From an uncultured Kineosporia sp. (GTDB lineage: Bacteria > Actinomycetota > Actinomycetes > Actinomycetales > Kineosporiaceae): a stretch of DNA of 12,200 nucleotides. The position numbers and the translations under genes were made by a program. Below, piece by piece: positions 7,442 to 12,200 of this stretch (the stretch's first letter is position 1; each line of letters starts with the position of its first letter). The notes beneath the pieces are model-generated. The model searched no databases. It was not told where the DNA came from and worked only from the letters and a program-made list of their open reading frames with translations. Location of the stretch: contig CALMAR010000509.1 of NCBI GenBank assembly GCA_937859855.1, positions 1 through 12,200 of the forward strand. Direction: 5' to 3'.

Positions 7442-8143
7442 TCAGGCCGCGGGCGCGCGCACGGCTCGATGCAGGGCGACGATGCCGCCGGAGAGGTTGC
7501 GGTACTCGACGCCCTCCCAGCCGGCGGCGGCGATCCGGATGGCCAGCGCCTGCTGATCCGGCCAGGCCCGGATCGACTCGGCCAGATAGACATAGGCGTC
7601 CGGATTCGAGCTGACCGCGCGGGCCACCCCCGGCAGCGCGCGCATCAGGTACTCGGTGTAAATGGTGCGCCAGAGCGCCCAGACCGGCTGCGAAAACTCG
7701 CATACCACAAGGGTTCCCCCGGGCCGGGTGACCCGGGCCAGCTCGGTCAGGGCCGCGTCCGGGTCGTTCACGTTCCGCAGCCCGAACGAGATCGTGACCG
7801 CGTCGAAGGCCGCGTCGGCGAAGGGCAGCCGGGTGCCATCGCCGGCCACGAACGGCAGGTCCGGGTTACGTCGCCGCCCGGCCCGCAGCATGCCCAGGGA
7901 GAAGTCGCACGCCACCGTCCGCCCCCCGGCCGCGACGAACGGCTCGCTCGACGTCCCGGTCCCTGCCGCCAGGTCGAGCACCCGGTCACCCGGCCGCACC
8001 GGCAAGGCTCGCGAGACCGCCGTCCGCCAGCCGCGGTCCTGCCCCATCGACAGCACAGAGTTGGTCAGGTCATAGCGCCTGGCCACACCATCGAACATCT
8101 GCGCGACCTCCTGGGGCGCCTTCTCCAGGCTCGCGCGCGACAT
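7442..8143 (-). CDS. menG: Demethylmenaquinone methyltransferase
   Basis: MenG (UbiE family) is a SAM-dependent C-methyltransferase that converts demethylmenaquinone to menaquinone, the electron acceptor of complex I in actinobacteria. It has 233 residues. The UbiE signature [17 protein letters not shown] is at 24-40, SAM motif [11 protein letters not shown] at 55-64, acidic D80 follows, and the second signature [11 protein letters not shown] is at 122-132. ATG 8141-8143 is chosen because the conserved domain begins directly after it. No Shine-Dalgarno sequence precedes it, so it may be leaderless. The frame is open further upstream but overlaps the divergent gene. It lies on the same strand as nuoA, 264 bp upstream. 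No geranylgeranyl reductase gene lies between menG and nuoA. Confidence 0.95.
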   Translation of the reverse strand: MSRASLEKAPQEVAQMFDGVARRYDLTNSVLSMGQDRGWRTAVSRALPVRPGDRVLDLAAGTGTSSEPFVAAGGRTVACDFSLGMLRAGRRRNPDLPFVAGDGTRLPFADAAFDAVTISFGLRNVNDPDAALTELARVTRPGGTLVVCEFSQPVWALWRTIYTEYLMRALPGVARAVSSNPDAYVYLAESIRAWPDQQALAIRIAAAGWEGVEYRNLSGGIVALHRAVRAPAA

Positions 8144-8193
8144 GGCTGCGATCGTGCCATGGCCCTGCCCGGATCGGTCTCCCGGCCCAGCTT

Positions 8194-8206
8194 TACCCTG
8201 TAGGCG
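8194..8206 (+). promoter_or_regulatory. Leaderless -10 element for isochorismate synthase
   Basis: TACCCT (8194-8199) fits the actinobacterial TAnnnT -10 and ends exactly 7 nt before the A of the ATG at 8207. There is no ribosome-binding site. This layout is typical of leaderless mRNAs in this phylum. No clear -35 was found. Confidence 0.5.
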
Positions 8207-9502
8207 ATGACTGCCGCTGCGGCCGCGCACCCCTTGGTGGCGCGCACCACCCGCCTGGCCGATCCGGGACCACTGCTCGAACTGCTGCCGCCTGGTGCGG
8301 TGCTGGCCTGGTTGCGGCGCGGCGAGGGACTGATCGCCTGGGGCGAGGCCGTCCGGATCAGCACATCCGGCCCGGGCCGGTTCGAGGAGGCCGAACGAGC
8401 CTGGCACCGGCTGGTCGCCCAAGCGGTGATCCGGGACGAGGTCCGGCTGCCCGGCTGCGGGCCGATCGCGTTCGGGTCGTTCGCCTTCGCCTCCGATTCG
8501 GCCGCCGGAGGCGTGCTGGTGGTGCCCGAGGTGATCGCCGGTTACCGGGCCGGCACCTGGTGGGTGACCTCAATCAGCATGGGCGGGCTTCCCGGTGCTG
8601 TGCCCGCCATCAGGAGGTACCCGCCACCGGCCGGGCCAGGCGCCGTGAGCTATCGGCCGGGTGCCCGCACCGAGCAGGACTGGTCCGACGTGGTGGCTGG
8701 GGCGATCAAGCGGATCGGTGCGGGCGAGGTCGAAAAAGTCGTCCTGGCCCGGGATCTGCGGGCGCATGCGGCCGATCCGATCGACCCGCGCCGGCTGCTC
8801 GGCGTGCTCTCCCAGCGCTACCCCGGCTGCTGGACCTTCAGCGTGGACGGCTTGGTCGGAGCCACCCCAGAACTGCTGGTCCGGCTGGAACGCGGCCTGG
8901 TCACCTCCCGGGTGCTGGCCGGCACGATCCAGCGCAGCCAGGACGACGCGCACGACCTGGGCCTGGCCGCATCCCTGGCCCGCTCCAGCAAGGACCTGGA
9001 GGAGCACGAGTACGCCGTCCGCTCGGTGGCCGACGCACTGGCCCCGCACTGCACCACCATGAACGTCCCGGAGTTGCCGTTCGTGTTGCATCTGGCCAAC
9101 GTGATGCATCTGGCCACCGACGTCACCGGAGTGCTCGATGCCCCGGCCCCGGCCAGCCGGCGGCCGGCTCGCCGAACTGCTCAGCCCTCCACCTCGCTGC
9201 GGCTGGCCGCGTCGCTGCATCCTTCGGCAGCGGTCTGTGGCACCCCGACCAGGGACGCGGCGGCGATGATCAGTGAGATCGAGGGCATGGACCGGGATCG
9301 CTATGCCGGGCCGGTGGGCTGGATGGACGCCGACGGCGACGGCGAATGGGGTATCGCGCTGCGCTGCGCCCGGCTCGGTCCAGAGAACAGCCATGATGCA
9401 AGGCTTTTCGCTGGCTGCGGCATTGTGGCGGGTTCGGATCCGGCGGCCGAGCTGGCCGAGTCCAACGCCAAGCTGATGCCGATGCGCGAGGCCCTCGGGT
9501 AA
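8207..9502 (+). CDS. menF: Isochorismate synthase
   Basis: This chorismate-utilising enzyme (MenF/EntC family) converts chorismate to isochorismate, the entry step of menaquinone synthesis; EntC-type siderophore use is the alternative. It has 431 residues. Visible signatures are EKVVLAR (176-182, K177 being the expected water-activating lysine), GATPELLV (218-225), [11 protein letters not shown] (261-271), HLATDVTG (301-308), [12 protein letters not shown] (337-348) and the C-terminal [16 protein letters not shown] (401-416). K177 argues for isochorismate rather than anthranilate chemistry. It is divergent from menG with a 63-bp gap, which supports a menaquinone role. Residues 311-330 ([19 protein letters not shown] region) look unlike the family and may mark a small insertion or paired frameshifts. 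Confidence 0.9.
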   Translation: MTAAAAAHPLVARTTRLADPGPLLELLPPGAVLAWLRRGEGLIAWGEAVRISTSGPGRFEEAERAWHRLVAQAVIRDEVRLPGCGPIAFGSFAFASDSAAGGVLVVPEVIAGYRAGTWWVTSISMGGLPGAVPAIRRYPPPAGPGAVSYRPGARTEQDWSDVVAGAIKRIGAGEVEKVVLARDLRAHAADPIDPRRLLGVLSQRYPGCWTFSVDGLVGATPELLVRLERGLVTSRVLAGTIQRSQDDAHDLGLAASLARSSKDLEEHEYAVRSVADALAPHCTTMNVPELPFVLHLANVMHLATDVTGVLDAPAPASRRPARRTAQPSTSLRLAASLHPSAAVCGTPTRDAAAMISEIEGMDRDRYAGPVGWMDADGDGEWGIALRCARLGPENSHDARLFAGCGIVAGSDPAAELAESNAKLMPMREALG

Positions 9503-9516
9503 CCCGGCCCGGCGAA

Positions 9517-9603
9517 GCGACCGCCACAGCTTCGGCACAACCAGCCCGAACGGCATCATTCGCGCCCGTACGGTCAGTTGAGCCGAAGTTGTGGATGTCT
9601 CGC
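9517..9603. repeat. 18-bp inverted repeat before the UvrA-like gene
   Basis: The arm CCACAGCTTCGGCACAAC (9524-9541) matches the reverse complement of GTTGAGCCGAAGTTGTGG (9577-9594) at 16 of 18 positions, with a 35-nt loop. GCGA (9517-9520) and TCGC (9600-9603) extend the stem after a small internal loop. It fills most of the 129-bp spacer. It could be a terminator for menF, a regulatory RNA fold for the next gene, or a pair of protein-binding half-sites. No T-run follows. Confidence 0.75.
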
Positions 9604-9631
9604 TCAGCAAGTGGATGCAGAATCAGCAGGC

Positions 9632-12031
<2,400 letters not shown>

Positions 12032-12032
12032 T

Positions 12033-12104
12033 CCGCGCGGCTCGCCCCCGGGGCCGCGGCCGGGGGCCCCGCGGCCCGGGGCCGGGCCGCGGCCGCGCCC
12101 CCCC
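12033..12104. repeat. 72-base tract of almost pure G+C
   Basis: Only one base of 72 (T at 12042) is not G or C. It contains two copies of the palindrome GGCCGCGGCC (12052-12061 and 12085-12094) and can fold on itself in many ways. It may be a terminator-like structure after the UvrA-like gene, or a badly called region. Confidence 0.7.
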
Positions 12105-12106
12105 AC

Positions 12107-12200
12107 GACCGGGACGACGACCCGCGGACGGTCGTCCTGGCCGCCCGTGGACCGGACGGCCGGCTGCTCGGCGGGGTCCGGGCCGGTCCGGCCACCGGTG
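12107..12200 (+). CDS. Possible coding fragment running off the window
   Basis: In the same frame as the UvrA-like gene but after its stop, this stretch reads as DRDDDPRTVVLAARGPDG and onwards, with coding-like composition. It faintly recalls the early strand region of GNAT-type acetyltransferases (x-R-T-V-x-L-x-A-R-x-x-x-G-R-x-L-G). No ATG, GTG or TTG start is present in frame between 12032 and 12107, so the true start is missing, corrupted, or this is not a gene. Confidence 0.22.

Noticed and set aside
8144..8422. Longer menG start
   Set aside because: It would overlap the divergent isochorismate synthase and adds no conserved sequence; the UbiE fold begins just after ATG 8141-8143.
8570..9610. 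346-residue minus-strand open frame
   Set aside because: It is antisense to isochorismate synthase, which has full family signatures.

Overview
The window is high-GC DNA with strong G/C bias at third codon positions, typical of an actinobacterium (Actinomycetota). This is supported by the gene content: a menaquinone-linked complex I operon with actinobacterial-style NuoC and NuoE extensions, menaquinone biosynthesis genes beside it, and a DrrC/UvrA2-like ABC ATPase. I cannot name a genus from sequence alone.

Layout. Positions 1-7177 (minus strand) hold nuoG (3' end cut by the window edge), nuoF, nuoE, nuoD, nuoC, nuoB and nuoA. Read in transcription order this is nuoA-B-C-D-E-F-G, the first seven subunits of NADH:quinone oxidoreductase. 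Pairs B/C, D/E and F/G overlap by 4, 4 and 1 nt. The A/B, C/D and E/F junctions have short gaps. Positions 7178-7441 are the nuo leader. It holds a near-consensus Rex-type operator flanked by two copies of a 10-bp perfect palindrome. Positions 7442-8143 (minus) encode the demethylmenaquinone methyltransferase MenG, upstream of nuo on the same strand. Diverging from menG across a 63-bp gap is an isochorismate synthase (8207-9502, plus), the first committed enzyme of menaquinone synthesis. A 129-bp spacer with an 18-bp inverted repeat separates it from a UvrA-like ABC ATPase (9632-12031, plus) that lacks the UvrB-binding domain. The last 170 bases hold a tract of nearly pure G+C, then a short coding-like stretch running off the window.

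How it fits together. The two menaquinone genes make the quinone that complex I reduces, and the Rex-type site would tie nuo expression to the NADH/NAD+ ratio. The UvrA-like gene has no obvious functional link to respiration.

This is mainly a core respiratory locus, and I found no new multi-gene system. The points worth a second look are local: the leader operators, a ~70-residue proline-rich insertion inside the N4 cluster loop of NuoG that contains poly-G runs, a damaged conserved motif in NuoF beside another poly-G run, and the inverted repeat before the UvrA-like gene. The poly-G and GC-only tracts raise a real possibility of local base-calling or assembly error.
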